A program made the translations under genes and the position numbers. A stretch of DNA of 44,136 nt from Latilactobacillus fuchuensis DSM 14340 = JCM 11249 (lineage in GTDB: Bacteria; Bacillota; Bacilli; Lactobacillales; Lactobacillaceae): the NCBI RefSeq assembly GCF_000615805.1, contig NZ_BAMJ01000020.1, positions 1 through 44,136 of the forward strand, written 5' to 3'. Below, piece by piece: positions 17,037 through 26,585 of this stretch; position 1 is the stretch's first letter; each line of letters starts with the position of its first letter. The notes under the pieces were generated by a model. The model was not told where the DNA came from, made no database searches, and was given only the letters and a program-made list of their open reading frames with translations.

Positions 17037-17684
17037 TTATCTCACAAAAATATGTTGGGCTGCTTTAATCCCAACTTGAATGTCATTTTTAGTTGTTTCA
17101 TCGTACAACGTCAATGGGCTTTCAAACAAGCCAACTTTTTTCAAAGTCACAGTGTCGCCAACCGATAAACCAATTTCAATCGTATATTGCAACAGTTCGT
17201 TATCGTCTAGAACCCGTTCTAAAACGGCTGTCTCGCCCAATTCCATCGCCACTAGCGCACGATTACTTTGTTTTTCAAACTCGCCACGTGCATTGGGAAT
17301 AATGCCGCCATGCGGACAACGCGTTGGATGCCCTAAGAAATCCGCTAGCCGTTCAGCTAAACCAGGATTTGTCACATGTTCCAATTGTTCCGCCTCTGGA
17401 TGAACATTATTAAATTGATAATCCAATTTGTCCACTAAAAAGACTTCCCACAACCGATGATTGCGCACTAATAAAGCCGCTTCTACAGCGCCTTCTTTCG
17501 TTAATTGAATGCCTTGATAGGACGTATGGGTCACGTAGTTTTCCTTGACCAACTTATTGACCATCTCAGTCACAGAAGCCGCCGAAACGCTCAACCCCGC
17601 CAATATTTCTTTATTCGTTACTTTTTTAGTGTCGCCACCCAATTCAAAAATGATTTTTAAATAATCTTCTTTATTTGGTGTCAT
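17037..17684 (-). CDS. mntR: DtxR/MntR-family metal-dependent regulator
   Basis: Metal-responsive transcriptional repressor of 215 residues with three domains: winged helix (residues 1-65, NKEDYLKIIFELGG, SVSAASVTEMVNKLV), dimerisation/metal domain (70-140, with HPEAEQLEHV carrying Glu and His ligands and HPTRCPHGGIIPN), and a C-terminal FeoA/SH3-like domain (145-215). The third domain makes it longer than Bacillus MntR and more like IdeR/ScaR-type proteins. Manganese is the usual co-repressor in lactobacilli; metal specificity cannot be told from the sequence. No metal transporter is adjacent. It lies just upstream of zwf, possibly in one transcript. Confidence 0.85.
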   Translation of the reverse strand: MTPNKEDYLKIIFELGGDTKKVTNKEILAGLSVSAASVTEMVNKLVKENYVTHTSYQGIQLTKEGAVEAALLVRNHRLWEVFLVDKLDYQFNNVHPEAEQLEHVTNPGLAERLADFLGHPTRCPHGGIIPNARGEFEKQSNRALVAMELGETAVLERVLDDNELLQYTIEIGLSVGDTVTLKKVGLFESPLTLYDETTKNDIQVGIKAAQHIFVR

Positions 17685-17861
17685 AACAATCCCGATCCTT
17701 GTTTAATTTGACGACAAACTTTTCTTAGTCATCCTTTAACCAAATGAATGTCTACTTTCTATTATGCCTTATTTTGCAGAATATTAACACTCTCAAGTGT
17801 CAAATTTATCGAACAAAATCACGAACTACTTAAACTACTGATGAACCGAAATAATCAAAAC
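17685..17861 (-). promoter_or_regulatory. Upstream region of the MntR-type gene
   Basis: AT-rich stretch. TTGACA on the minus strand is embedded in the small inverted repeat ACACTTGAGAGTGT near 17787-17804, and CATAAT lies further downstream near 17760. No confident -35/-10 pair was found; the inverted repeat is only a candidate operator. Confidence 0.3.
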
Positions 17862-17932
17862 CACGTTTCTCAAGTAGCCTTTTCCGGTTAACGATAAAAC
17901 AGGAATCATGAGCAAGAGACCGCTCATCATTC
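17862..17932 (-). repeat. Right half of a split SHR unit
   Basis: On the minus strand: half of a hairpin (GCTCATGATTCC), then GTTAACCGGAAAAGGC and TACTTGAG, the right arm of the subtype complete at 37404-37518. Its left arm lies at 18050-18089, separated by another partial unit. Confidence 0.7.
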
Positions 17933-17937
17933 CAACA

Positions 17938-18030
17938 ACTTCTGCTTAATTTAAATAGCGTATCATGACTGAAAATCGTCATAATACGCTATTTTTGTTA
18001 ATGCTCAGAATCTACCGTGCGGCGTCGCAC
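17938..18030 (-). repeat. Partial SHR unit inserted in another unit
   Basis: On the minus strand GTGCGACGCCGCAC, then TTCTGAGCATTAAC, then a hairpin ATAGCGTATTATGACG...ATACGCTAT, then a shortened right arm TTAAGCAGAAGTTGTTGG. The inner hairpin differs by a single loop base from that of 37531-37643. Confidence 0.75.
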
Positions 18031-18049
18031 TCTGCCTTGAAACGTGTTT

Positions 18050-18089
18050 TTAGGTTAATCCTCAAAGCCTGACCAACTTGAGTCAGCGC
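18050..18089 (-). repeat. Left half of a split SHR unit
   Basis: On the minus strand GCGCTGACTCAAG then GGCTTTGAGGATTAACC. This is the left arm matching the right arm at 17862-17932; CTCAAG and CTTGAG still pair across the insertion. Confidence 0.7.
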
Positions 18090-18102
18090 TCTGTTCTGAA
18101 AC

Positions 18103-18214
18103 GCGCTTCTCAGCCAGCTTCTTCCGTCTAGCTACAAATGGCGCATAATGACTAAAATCAGTCATTATGCGCCATTTTAGGCTATACTCAGAAGCTAATC
18201 GGCTGAGTCAGCGC
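18103..18214 (-). repeat. SHR unit U1 (complete, directly after adhE)
   Basis: Outer boxes GCGCT and AGCGC: both changed together from GTGCT and AGCAC. CTCAGCC pairs with GGCTGAG. The inner hairpin ATGGCGCATAATGACT / AGTCATTATGCGCCAT is perfect. It begins at the adhE stop as TAGAGCGCT. Confidence 0.9.
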
Positions 18215-18215
18215 T

Positions 18216-20809
18216 CTAAAATTCTGCTTCCAATATTGCCTTTAATTCCTTGATTAATGGTTCTTTTGGATTCGTTACCGTACAGTTATCTTCATACGCT
18301 AATTCAGCTAAACCGTCGACGTGTTTGTCGAAATCAGCTTTCTTAATCCCATTTTCGTGTAGGCTCATTTGAATACCGACACTTTCAGCTAGTTTCGTAA
18401 CAGCTTGTGCATAAGCTTCGACCAATTCGGCCGTTGTATTGCCTTTCAAGCCAAGATAACGCGCGATTTCAGCATAATCTTCATCGGCTCTGAAATAGCT
18501 ATACTTAGCCATAGTGCCCGTTTGGTTGGTGTTTTCGCGTTATAACGAATCACGTGTGGCATCGTGATGGCAATCATCAAACCGTGAGGCAAGTTGAATG
18601 CGCCACCTAATTTATGTGCGATCGAATGGTTAATGCCTAACAAAGCGTTGGCAAATGCCATCCCGGCCATCGTTGAAGCATCGTGCATGTTCCCTTTGGC
18701 TTCAATGTCGCCAGCGTAACTATTTTGTAAGTTATCAAAAACTAATTTAATCGCTTGTAAGCTAAGACCCTTCGTGTAATTAGAGGCCATCGTTGACACG
18801 TAACTTTCAGTCGCATGACATAAGACATCAATCCCAGTATTGGCAACAACGCGTGGTGGGACACTTTCAACAAATTGACTATCAACAATCGCAACATCTG
18901 GCGTCAACGCATAATCAGCCAATGGGTATTTAATGTGCGTTTCACTATCCGTAATGACGGCGAATGGTGTCACTTCAGAACCCGTCCCGGAAGTTGTTGG
19001 CACACAGATTAATTTCGTTTTGTTCAATTTAGGGAACTTGTAAGTCCGTTTCCGGATGTCCAAGAATTTTTGTTTAGCGCCAAAGAAATTAGCATCGGCT
19101 GAATCGTAGAATAACCACATGCCTTTAGCCGCATCCATGACGGACCCCCCACCAATTGCCACAATTGCGTCTGGTTCAAAGCTGCGCATTGCTTCGGCAC
19201 CTTTATAAACGGTGTTGGTTGATGGATCAGGTTCAACGTCTGAGAAGACTTGCATTTGGACTTCGTTCGCCCGTTTAGCGAGGACTTCTTCAACAATTCG
19301 AACGTAACCGAGGTTAACCATGCCTTGATCAGCAACGATAAAGACTTTGTTTAAGCCGTCCATTTTTTCAAGATAGTTAATTGAATTCTTTTCAAAATAA
19401 ATTTTACTTGGTAATTTAACCCATTGCATATTATTCCGCCGTTTCGTTAACGTCTTAACGTTCAATAAATCAATCGTTGACACGTTATGTGAGATTGAAT
19501 TATGGCCGTATGATCCGCAGCCTAAAGTTAATGATGGAATCATTTCGTTATACAAATCACCAATGCCCCCTTGTGCGGATGGTGTGTTAACCAAAATCCG
19601 ACAAGCTTTCATGCGTTTGGCAAATTGTAGTGGTAATTCTTGGTCAGTCGTATGCAATGACGCCGTATGACCTAAACCACCTAAATCTAACATTGCTTCA
19701 CACAAGTCCAAACCGTCTTCACGGTCTTTCGCTTTAATCATCGCCAAAACGGGTGATAATTTTTCATGAGACAATGGATATTGATGGCCAACACCCTTAA
19801 TTTCAGCAATTAAAACGGGTGTATCTTCCGGAATATCAAGACCAGCCATCTTGGCAATCTTAGCCGCTGATTGACCAACGATTGGTGGACGAACCGCATT
19901 TTTAGCAGGATCAATGATGGCTTCGTTCAAGGCTGGCAGTTCACTTGATTTCGCGAAGTAAACGCCTTGCGCTTTAAATTCTTTTTTAACGTCATCATAA
20001 ATCTTAGCATCAACAATCACTGCTTGTTCTGACGCACAGATCATCCCGTTATCAAATGATTTCGATAAAATCAAATCATTAACGGCTTGTTTGATGTTTG
20101 CTGATTCTTCGATGTAGGCTGGCGCATTACCGGCCCCGACGCCTAATGCTGGTTTCCCAGTTGAATAAGCGGCTTTAACCATGCCAGGTCCACCAGTTGC
20201 TAGAACCGTCGCAATACCAACGTGATTCATCAACGTTTGCGTTGCTTCAATACTAGGTTGTTCAATATAAAGTAAGGCATCCGCTGGTAAGCCAGCTTTA
20301 ACGGCTTCTTCTTTAATGACTTCTAAAGCGCGAACAGAACATTTTTGTGCGTTTGGATGGAATGCAAAAATAATTGGATTCCGCGTTTTAATCGCAATTT
20401 CTGATTTAAAAATCGTTGTTGACGTTGGGTTGGTGACTGGTGTTACCCCCGCAATGACGCCGACGGGTTCCGCAATCTTCGTAATCCCGTGTTCAGGATC
20501 TTCTTCAATCACACCAACTGTTTTATTATCTTTAATCGCATGCCAAATTTCTTCGGTAGCAAACATATTTTTGATGGCTTTATCTTCATAAATTCCACGG
20601 CCAGTTTCTTCGACAGCCATCTTAGCAAGTTCCATATGATGGTCTAAGCCCGCAATTGCCATTTGGTGCACGATATGATCAATCTTTGCTTGATCGAATG
20701 TTTCTAGAATTGCCAATGCTTTATGAGCGCGTTCAACTAAATCAGTCACCATTTTATCAATATTTGATTGTGTTTTAACAACTTCTTTAACTGTTTCTTT
20801 CTTGACCAT
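18216..20809 (-). CDS. adhE: Bifunctional acetaldehyde-CoA/alcohol dehydrogenase, frame broken near the 3' end
   Basis: AdhE reduces acetyl-CoA to acetaldehyde and then ethanol, reoxidising two NADH. The N-terminal aldehyde dehydrogenase domain (about 1-440) has GVTPVTNPTSTTIF, the GVGAGN stretch and catalytic Cys in NGMICASEQ. The C-terminal iron-dependent alcohol dehydrogenase domain has GGGSVMDAAKG, PTTSGTGSEVTPFAVITD and NHSIAHKLGGAFNLPHG with metal-binding His. One base is missing near 18510 (TGGCTAAG where TGGCCTAAG gives the expected ALWPKYSYFR). About 864 residues when restored. The promoter carries two Rex-like operators and rex is in the same window, so induction by high NADH/NAD is likely. 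The TAG stop starts an SHR element. Confidence 0.95.
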
Positions 20810-20837
20810 CTGTTTGCCTCCGCTAATTTAAAAATTA

Positions 20838-20855
20838 TTGTGATTTATTTAACAA
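20838..20855 (-). promoter_or_regulatory. Rex-like operator, downstream of the adhE -10
   Basis: On the minus strand TTGTTAAATAAATCACAA, an 18-bp near-palindrome matching the Rex consensus style TTGTGAnnnnnnTCACAA. It lies just past the -10 box, where bound Rex would block initiation. Confidence 0.8.
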
Positions 20856-20859
20856 AGAG

Positions 20860-20888
20860 ATTGTACCGCACATTTGAATCGTTGTAAA
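20860..20888 (-). promoter_or_regulatory. Promoter of adhE
   Basis: On the minus strand TTTACA and TACAAT are separated by exactly 17 bases, between the two Rex-like sites. Confidence 0.75.
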
Positions 20889-20895
20889 CACTTTT

Positions 20896-20913
20896 TTGTG
20901 ATTTTTTTAACAG
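20896..20913 (-). promoter_or_regulatory. Second Rex-like operator, upstream of the adhE -35
   Basis: Plus-strand TTGTGATTTTTTTAACAG is an 18-bp site of the same form as 20838-20855, with one end base off. Its centre is 58 bp from the other site, leaving the promoter between them. Confidence 0.6.
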
Positions 20914-21022
20914 AATATAAAACGATTCCATTTCAGTTATACCGTTTTTAAATTAAATATCAGAACTACATTGTGGATTAAATCACTTGCCATTAGGCTT
21001 AACGGCCTTTTTGAAGCATCAA

Positions 21023-21065
21023 AAAAAGAGGCTATACTCAGAAGCTAACCGGTTGAATCAGGCAC
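21023..21065 (-). terminator. Half SHR element that folds as an intrinsic terminator
   Basis: On the minus strand an SHR left arm (AGTGCCTGATTC..., GCTTCTGAGTATAGCC) is cut off at its core and followed by TCTTTTTTT. GGTTA and TAGCC can pair (one U.G) directly before the T-run, giving a plausible end for the yajC transcript. Confidence 0.55.
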
Positions 21066-21078
21066 TTCAATTTTTAAC

Positions 21079-21193
21079 GTGCTTTTGAATTGCAACAACT
21101 TCCGCTTAACTAAAAATCCCCCAATTATCTTAAAATCAAGATAACTGGGGGATTTTCTGTTAATGCTCAGTTACTACCCGCAACTCAACACAC
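21079..21193 (-). repeat. SHR unit Y1 (complete, downstream of yajC)
   Basis: On the minus strand GTTGC and GCAAC form the second stem. Core AACTGAGCATTAA and TTAAGCGGAAG. The inner hairpin is AAATCCCCCAGTTATCTTG...CAAGATAATTGGGGGATTT in sense, with one wobble. Here the element starts 16 bases past the stop instead of at it. Confidence 0.85.
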
Positions 21194-21209
21194 TTACTGT
21201 TTTAATAAT

Positions 21210-21596
21210 CTATTTTGTGTCGTCTTTTGAATCATCAGTTGTCACGTCTTCAGTTGTTGCTTCAGTAATTTTTTCTTCAACAACGGGTGTTTCAGTCGTT
21301 GCTTCTGGTGTCACGTTACGAACAGCGCTTAAATTAAACTTCAAGTAAACGCCATCGCAATCTAAGACAACGGTTTTAGCGTCAGTGTTCACTGAATCAA
21401 TCACACCGTGTAAACCACCAATTGTAATGACGGCATCGCCTTTTTTCATTTGGTTAACCATTTCTTGATGTTTTTGTTGTTGTTTCTTTTGTGGACGCAT
21501 AACCATGAAATACATCATCGCCATCATCAAAATTAAAATAATAAAGAAACTTGAACCGCCAAAAGCACCACCGGCACCTAATACTAAACTTGTCAT
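21210..21596 (-). CDS. yajC: Preprotein translocase accessory subunit YajC
   Basis: Single-pass membrane protein that associates with the SecDF-YidC part of the Sec translocase. One N-terminal membrane segment (SSFFIILILMMAMMYFMV, about residues 14-31) is followed by MRPQKKQQQKHQEMVNQMKKGD and the conserved VITIGGLHGVIDSV. The C-terminal tail is Thr/Glu/Asp-rich and low complexity. I start at the ATG at 21596, with AAAGGGG eight bases upstream. It follows tgt, the standard Firmicute order queA-tgt-yajC. An SHR element follows. Confidence 0.95.
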   Translation of the reverse strand: MTSLVLGAGGAFGGSSFFIILILMMAMMYFMVMRPQKKQQQKHQEMVNQMKKGDAVITIGGLHGVIDSVNTDAKTVVLDCDGVYLKFNLSAVRNVTPEATTETPVVEEKITEATTEDVTTDDSKDDTK

Positions 21597-21668
21597 CAAA
21601 AATACCCCTTTTCATTATTAACTATCTTTAACTGTAGCAAAATTAACGGCTAACTTCCAGTTTATTCG

Positions 21669-22810
<1,142 letters not shown>

Positions 22811-22846
22811 TTAATCGACTCCAATTCTAGTATTTATTCTTGCTTC

Positions 22847-22874
22847 ATTTTAGCAGACTTCCCCGATTAAGCAA
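22847..22874 (-). promoter_or_regulatory. Promoter of tgt-yajC
   Basis: On the minus strand TTGCTT and TAAAAT are 16 bases apart, with TGC before the -10 giving an extended -10 character. Confidence 0.55.
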
Positions 22875-22896
22875 GAAAAGCCGATAAGCAAATAAC

Positions 22897-22925
22897 TTGG
22901 TTCCCCTAATTGGAGATGTTATATT
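22897..22925 (+). promoter_or_regulatory. Candidate promoter of a plus-strand RNA
   Basis: TTGGTT and TATATT are separated by 17 bases, divergent from the tgt promoter. No large open reading frame follows. Confidence 0.5.
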
Positions 22926-22931
22926 AAGGTT

Positions 22932-23199
22932 ATCGAAGGGAGGTAGAAAATCAAGTGAACTTCTCGTAGTATGGACCCAACTTATCGTTGGGGTTTGTTA
23001 GTCATTTACTCGTCGTTGAAGCTTGTAGAGTTCGTCCTCCGAAATGCTCATCCATTAAATAAGACTGAACCATTTTAGAAGTGTGTGTCTCAAAAACAAA
23101 AAGTTCCCTAGATCTTTACAAGTTGTTGATTCACAAATCTTGATTTTCCCCTTCTGTACTGCAAAGCCACCAGGTTCTGACGAGAAGACCTGGTGGCTT
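22932..23199 (+). ncRNA. Candidate structured RNA between tgt and the GNAT gene
   Basis: Downstream of a plausible promoter, AAGGG (22936-22940) and GAAAATCAAG (22946-22955) are complementary to CTTGATTTTC (23139-23148) and CCCTT (23149-23153), giving a 15-pair closing stem around about 180 bases. Inside is a CCCAAC/GTTGGG hairpin at 22976-22992. A perfect 12-bp hairpin follows at 23164-23199, and a larger one at 23211-23268. No recognised protein is encoded. The long-range closing stem recalls 6S-type RNAs, but I see no decisive 6S feature and the family is unknown. Confidence 0.45.
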
Positions 23200-23210
23200 G
23201 GTCGTGTCAT

Positions 23211-23268
23211 AAAAGCAAAGAGAGTAATGTGTGACCCCCTACTGGTCAGCATTGCTCTCTTTGCTTTT
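23211..23268. terminator. Large hairpin terminator downstream of the GNAT gene
   Basis: Arms AAAAGCAAAGAGAG and CTCTCTTTGCTTTT extend inward to TGACC/GGTCA. U-rich ends occur on both strands. It would end the minus-strand GNAT transcript and also the plus-strand RNA candidate. Confidence 0.75.
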
Positions 23269-23270
23269 GG

Positions 23271-23786
23271 TTATTTTAATATCATTTGATAGGCATAACG
23301 TTTAGGGGAAGGATCATTCGCAATCAGAATATCCCCGCAATACGTAAACCCAGCCTTTTGAATCACGTGTTGCATCGTTAAGTTGTCCGGATGCGTATCA
23401 ATTCTGAGGTCCTTAGCGCCACGTAGACTAGCCGCCGTGATTAACAACGTCATGAATTGACTGGCCAAATGCTGGCCGTGTAACCGACTAGTTAATGCCA
23501 CCCGATGAATTGAATAATAGAGTGAGCCCACCGTCTGCCACTGACCGTTAGTGATGGCTTCATAGCCAGCGTCTTCAGTTTCAACGATTGACGCAACCCC
23601 AACGATTTGTCCCTCAATGATTAAAACAATACATAGTTCTTGTCGAATTTCATTTTCAAATTGACTCTGACTCGGTTCTTCAGCTTGCCATTGATTGATA
23701 TCATGCTGCTTTAAAGTGGCTCTAGCCTCTTCAATAATCGCTAGTATTGCGGGTAAATCGTTAAAATGCGCTTTTCGTAAATACAT
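23271..23786 (-). CDS. GNAT-family N-acetyltransferase
   Basis: Acetyl-CoA-dependent N-acetyltransferase of 171 residues; substrate unknown. MYLRKAHFNDLPAILAIIEEAR is a typical first GNAT strand and helix. The acetyl-CoA loop is the region LTSRLHGQHLASQFMTLL (about residues 110-127), followed by DLRIDTHPDNLTMQHVIQKAGFTYCGDI, the standard last part with the NxxMQHVxxKxGF pattern. AGGGAGG lies upstream of the ATG. It sits 23 bases after queA and interrupts the usual queA-tgt pair. No sign of foreign composition. Confidence 0.9.
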   Translation of the reverse strand: MYLRKAHFNDLPAILAIIEEARATLKQHDINQWQAEEPSQSQFENEIRQELCIVLIIEGQIVGVASIVETEDAGYEAITNGQWQTVGSLYYSIHRVALTSRLHGQHLASQFMTLLITAASLRGAKDLRIDTHPDNLTMQHVIQKAGFTYCGDILIANDPSPKRYAYQMILK

Positions 23787-23809
23787 TGAACGTCCTCCCT
23801 AAAAGGCAA

Positions 23810-24839
23810 TTACTTGATAAACATCGCATCGCCAAAGCTAAAGAACCGATACTTTTCATCGACCGCATGTTTGTAAGCATTTAAAATATGTTCACGACCG
23901 GTAAAGGAAGCCACTAACATGACTAAAGTTGATTTTGGTAAATGGAAATTCGTGATGAAACCATCAACACTTTCCATTGATAACCGGGTTTAATAAAGAT
24001 TTCGGTCCAACCACTATCCGCTTTTAATTCACCATTAAACTTCGTCGCAATCGTTTCAAGGGTCCGAATACTGGTCGTCCCAGTCGCAATCACTCGGCCA
24101 CCATTTTGATGAACTTCATTTAACGTCGCGGCAGCTTCTTCGGTTAATCGGTAGAATTCACTGTGCATTTTGTGATCTTCAACATTGTCTTCAGAAACGG
24201 GTCTAAACGTCCCGAGTCCAACATGTAAGGTTAAATAAACTAATTTAATCCCTTTGTCTTGGACTTTTTGTAATAATTCTTCCGTCCAATGGAAGCCAGC
24301 AGTTGGCGCCGCTGCTGAACCGGGTTCTTTAGCGTAGACTGTTTGGTACATTTCTGGATCATCTAATTTTTCTTTGATATAGGGTGGCAACGGCATTTCG
24401 CCTAATTCTTCAAGAATTTGCATGAAAATCCCATCATATTGGAATTCAATCATCCGACCGCCATGTTCTAATTCTTTCGTTACGACTGCTTTTAATTGAC
24501 CATCACCAAAAACCACTTCAGTGCCGACTTTGGCCCGCTTAGCGGGTTTCATCAAGACTTCCCATTCATCGTCGTGCGTGTTATTTAACAACAGCACTTC
24601 TTCATGACCACCCGTATCGGTTTAACACCGTATAAACGGGCAGGCAAGACGCGGGTGTTGTTCATTACAACGGCATCGCCGGGATTTAATTCATCAATCA
24701 CATCGTAGAAAACTTTATCTTCTAACGCGCCAGTCTTACTATCCATCACTAACATGCGTGATGCGGCCCGTTCAGTCATCGGTGTTTGGGCAATTAATTC
24801 TTCGGGTAATACATAATCAAAATCTTCTGTAGAAACCAT
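23810..24839 (-). CDS. queA: S-adenosylmethionine:tRNA ribosyltransferase-isomerase, frame broken twice
   Basis: Transfers the ribosyl part of AdoMet to preQ1-tRNA to make epoxyqueuosine. The N-terminus [15 protein letters not shown] and [14 protein letters not shown] are diagnostic; [12 protein letters not shown] and [14 protein letters not shown] lie in the middle. A base is missing near 24618 (AAACCGATACGG), and one A near 23973 (GGAAAGTG for GGAAAAGTG). The true C-terminus in the third frame reads [19 protein letters not shown] and ends at the TAA at 23810-23812, beyond the point where the middle segment appears to stop. Restored length is about 343 residues, as normal. It follows ruvB directly. 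Confidence 0.93.
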
Positions 24840-24853
24840 GGGGAGCCTTCTTT

Positions 24854-25861
24854 CTAATTTTCTGGATAAGGTAAACCTAAATGCGTGTAGGCGGCCAATG
24901 TGACCACCCGGCCACGCGGTGTTCGTTTTAAAAAACCAATTTGTAACAGATAGGGTTCATAAACTTCTTCAACGGTTTCAATTTCTTCACCGATATTGGC
25001 CGCGATGGTTTTTAACCCAACTGGCCCACCTTGATAATAGTCAATCATCATTTTTAAAATCTTACGATCGATACTATCAAGGCCGCGGATATCAATCTGC
25101 AATTGTTTGAGCGCGTGATCAGCAATCGGTTGATCAATCGCCGCTTGATCGGCAACTTGCGCGTAATCCCGAATCCGTTTTAATAACCGGTTGGCAATCC
25201 GTGGCGTCCCCCGAGAACGGCGCGCAATTTCTAACGCGCCGTCCGGGACAATCGCCATATTAAAGACACCGGCTGACCGTTCAACGATGTCGACTAAATC
25301 GGCTTCCTCGTAGTAGGCCATGTGTTCGACAATCCCAAACCGATCACGCAACGGCGCGGACAATAAGCCCGCGCGGGTCGTTGCACCAATCAACGTAAAC
25401 GGTGGCAACGGAAAATGAACCGGATGTGCCGTTGGTCCTTGACCAACGATGATGTCGATGTAGAAATCTTCCATCGCGGAATACAATAATTCTTCCACAA
25501 TTTTAGGTAAGCGGTGAATTTCATCAATAAATAAGACATCACCCGGTTGTAACTCATTCAAAATGGCCACTAAATCACCGGGGCGTTCAATTGCGGGCCC
25601 ACTGGTCGTGCGAATTTGGACTTGTAATTCATTGGCAATCACCATCGCTAAAGTTGTTTTACCCAGACCTGGTGGCCCATATAGCAACACATGATCCAGT
25701 GACTCTTCCCGTTTTTTGGCGGCCGCAATATAAACCGTTAATTCATTTTTAACCCGGTCTTGACCGATGTATTGCGCGAGGACTTGTGGCCGCAACGTTT
25801 TTTCAATACTTGCTTCCGCAAAATCAGTATTCTCAGCGGAAACAATTCGTTCTTCTGCCAT
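24854..25861 (-). CDS. ruvB: Holliday junction branch migration helicase RuvB
   Basis: Hexameric AAA+ motor that drives branch migration of Holliday junctions with RuvA. The 335 residues have Walker [10 protein letters not shown] near residue 62, Walker [10 protein letters not shown] near 112, sensor motif [19 protein letters not shown] and a C-terminal winged helix ending [16 protein letters not shown]. The N-terminal [19 protein letters not shown] is standard. The frame is intact and AAGGAGG precedes the ATG. It lies between ruvA and queA with gaps of about 14 bases, in one operon. Confidence 0.98.
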   Translation of the reverse strand: MAEERIVSAENTDFAEASIEKTLRPQVLAQYIGQDRVKNELTVYIAAAKKREESLDHVLLYGPPGLGKTTLAMVIANELQVQIRTTSGPAIERPGDLVAILNELQPGDVLFIDEIHRLPKIVEELLYSAMEDFYIDIIVGQGPTAHPVHFPLPPFTLIGATTRAGLLSAPLRDRFGIVEHMAYYEEADLVDIVERSAGVFNMAIVPDGALEIARRSRGTPRIANRLLKRIRDYAQVADQAAIDQPIADHALKQLQIDIRGLDSIDRKILKMMIDYYQGGPVGLKTIAANIGEEIETVEEVYEPYLLQIGFLKRTPRGRVVTLAAYTHLGLPYPEN

Positions 25862-25874
25862 TTAAAGTCCTCCT

Positions 25875-26485
25875 TTATTTTTTCATCAATAACCGTAACC
25901 CTTCACGTAAATACTGATCAGTCGTTTGCGCACTGAAATCCGTCAATATTTTAGTGATACTTTTAACTTCGCGGGCCGAATAACCGAGCGCCGTTAACGC
26001 TTCTAGTGCATCGGTTAATTCAGGTGAAGCACCCGGTACCCCTAAATCAATCACGGTTTGCCCGGTTAATTTCTCGGTTTGTTCCAAATCACCTAATTTA
26101 TTTTTTAAATCAAGAACAATTTGTTGTGCCGTCTTCTTACCCACGCCTGGGACTTCGTTAAATAACTAATGTCGTCATTCATGATGGCTTGAATCAATCC
26201 AGAATGATCACTGTTGGCTAAAATCGCTAAGCCACTCTTGGGCCCAATACCAGACACACTGATTAGCTTCTGAAAAATCTGTTTTTCATCTAAATCATAG
26301 AAACCAAACAGCGTGATATCCGTATCGCGCACAGCTTGGTAGACGTAGATTTGCACAATTTCATCGTTGGATTCGGTGTAGCGATAAGGATTGGCGACCT
26401 GTAATTGATACCCGACGCCTTGAACCTCCAAGACCACGTAATACGGATTGACGGCCGTCACGAGCCCTTTTAAATATTCATACAT
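25875..26485 (-). CDS. ruvA: Holliday junction-binding protein RuvA, frame broken by one missing base
   Basis: Tetrameric protein that binds four-way junctions and loads RuvB. The N-terminal OB fold is [21 protein letters not shown]...GVGYQLQV; the helix-hairpin-helix region includes [14 protein letters not shown]. An A is missing near 26155 (ACGAAGTCC where ACGAAAGTCC gives [14 protein letters not shown]). The C-terminal RuvB-binding domain follows ([12 protein letters not shown]). Restored length is about 203 residues. It is first in ruvA-ruvB-queA, behind the terminator of the LOG-family gene. Confidence 0.94.
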
Positions 26486-26530
26486 ACTTTTACCTACTTT
26501 ATGAGAACGTATATTTGCTTTTTAAATTGT

Positions 26531-26585
26531 AACACAAAAGCGCGCCGGTGTTGCACTCAATTACCGGTTTAGTACTGGCGCACTT
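26531..26585 (-). terminator. Terminator overlapping the 3' end of the LOG-family gene
   Basis: On the minus strand GTGCGCC and GGCGCGC form the outer stem, ACCGGT and ACCGG lie inside, followed by TTTTGTGTT. The 5' arm includes the last codons of the gene. Confidence 0.6.

Noticed and set aside
21163-21348. Open frame on the plus strand antisense to yajC
   Set aside because: Low-complexity Ser/Val translation of the yajC Thr/Glu-rich tail read backwards; not a gene.
22971-23078. 35-residue open frame with ATG inside the RNA candidate
   Set aside because: The GGGAGG is too far from the ATG, the ATG lies in a hairpin, and the peptide matches no toxin family I know. A small peptide is not fully excluded.
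23083-23289. 68-residue plus-strand and 65-residue minus-strand open frames between tgt and the GNAT gene
   Set aside because: Both run across perfect hairpins and have no convincing ribosome binding site or recognisable domain.
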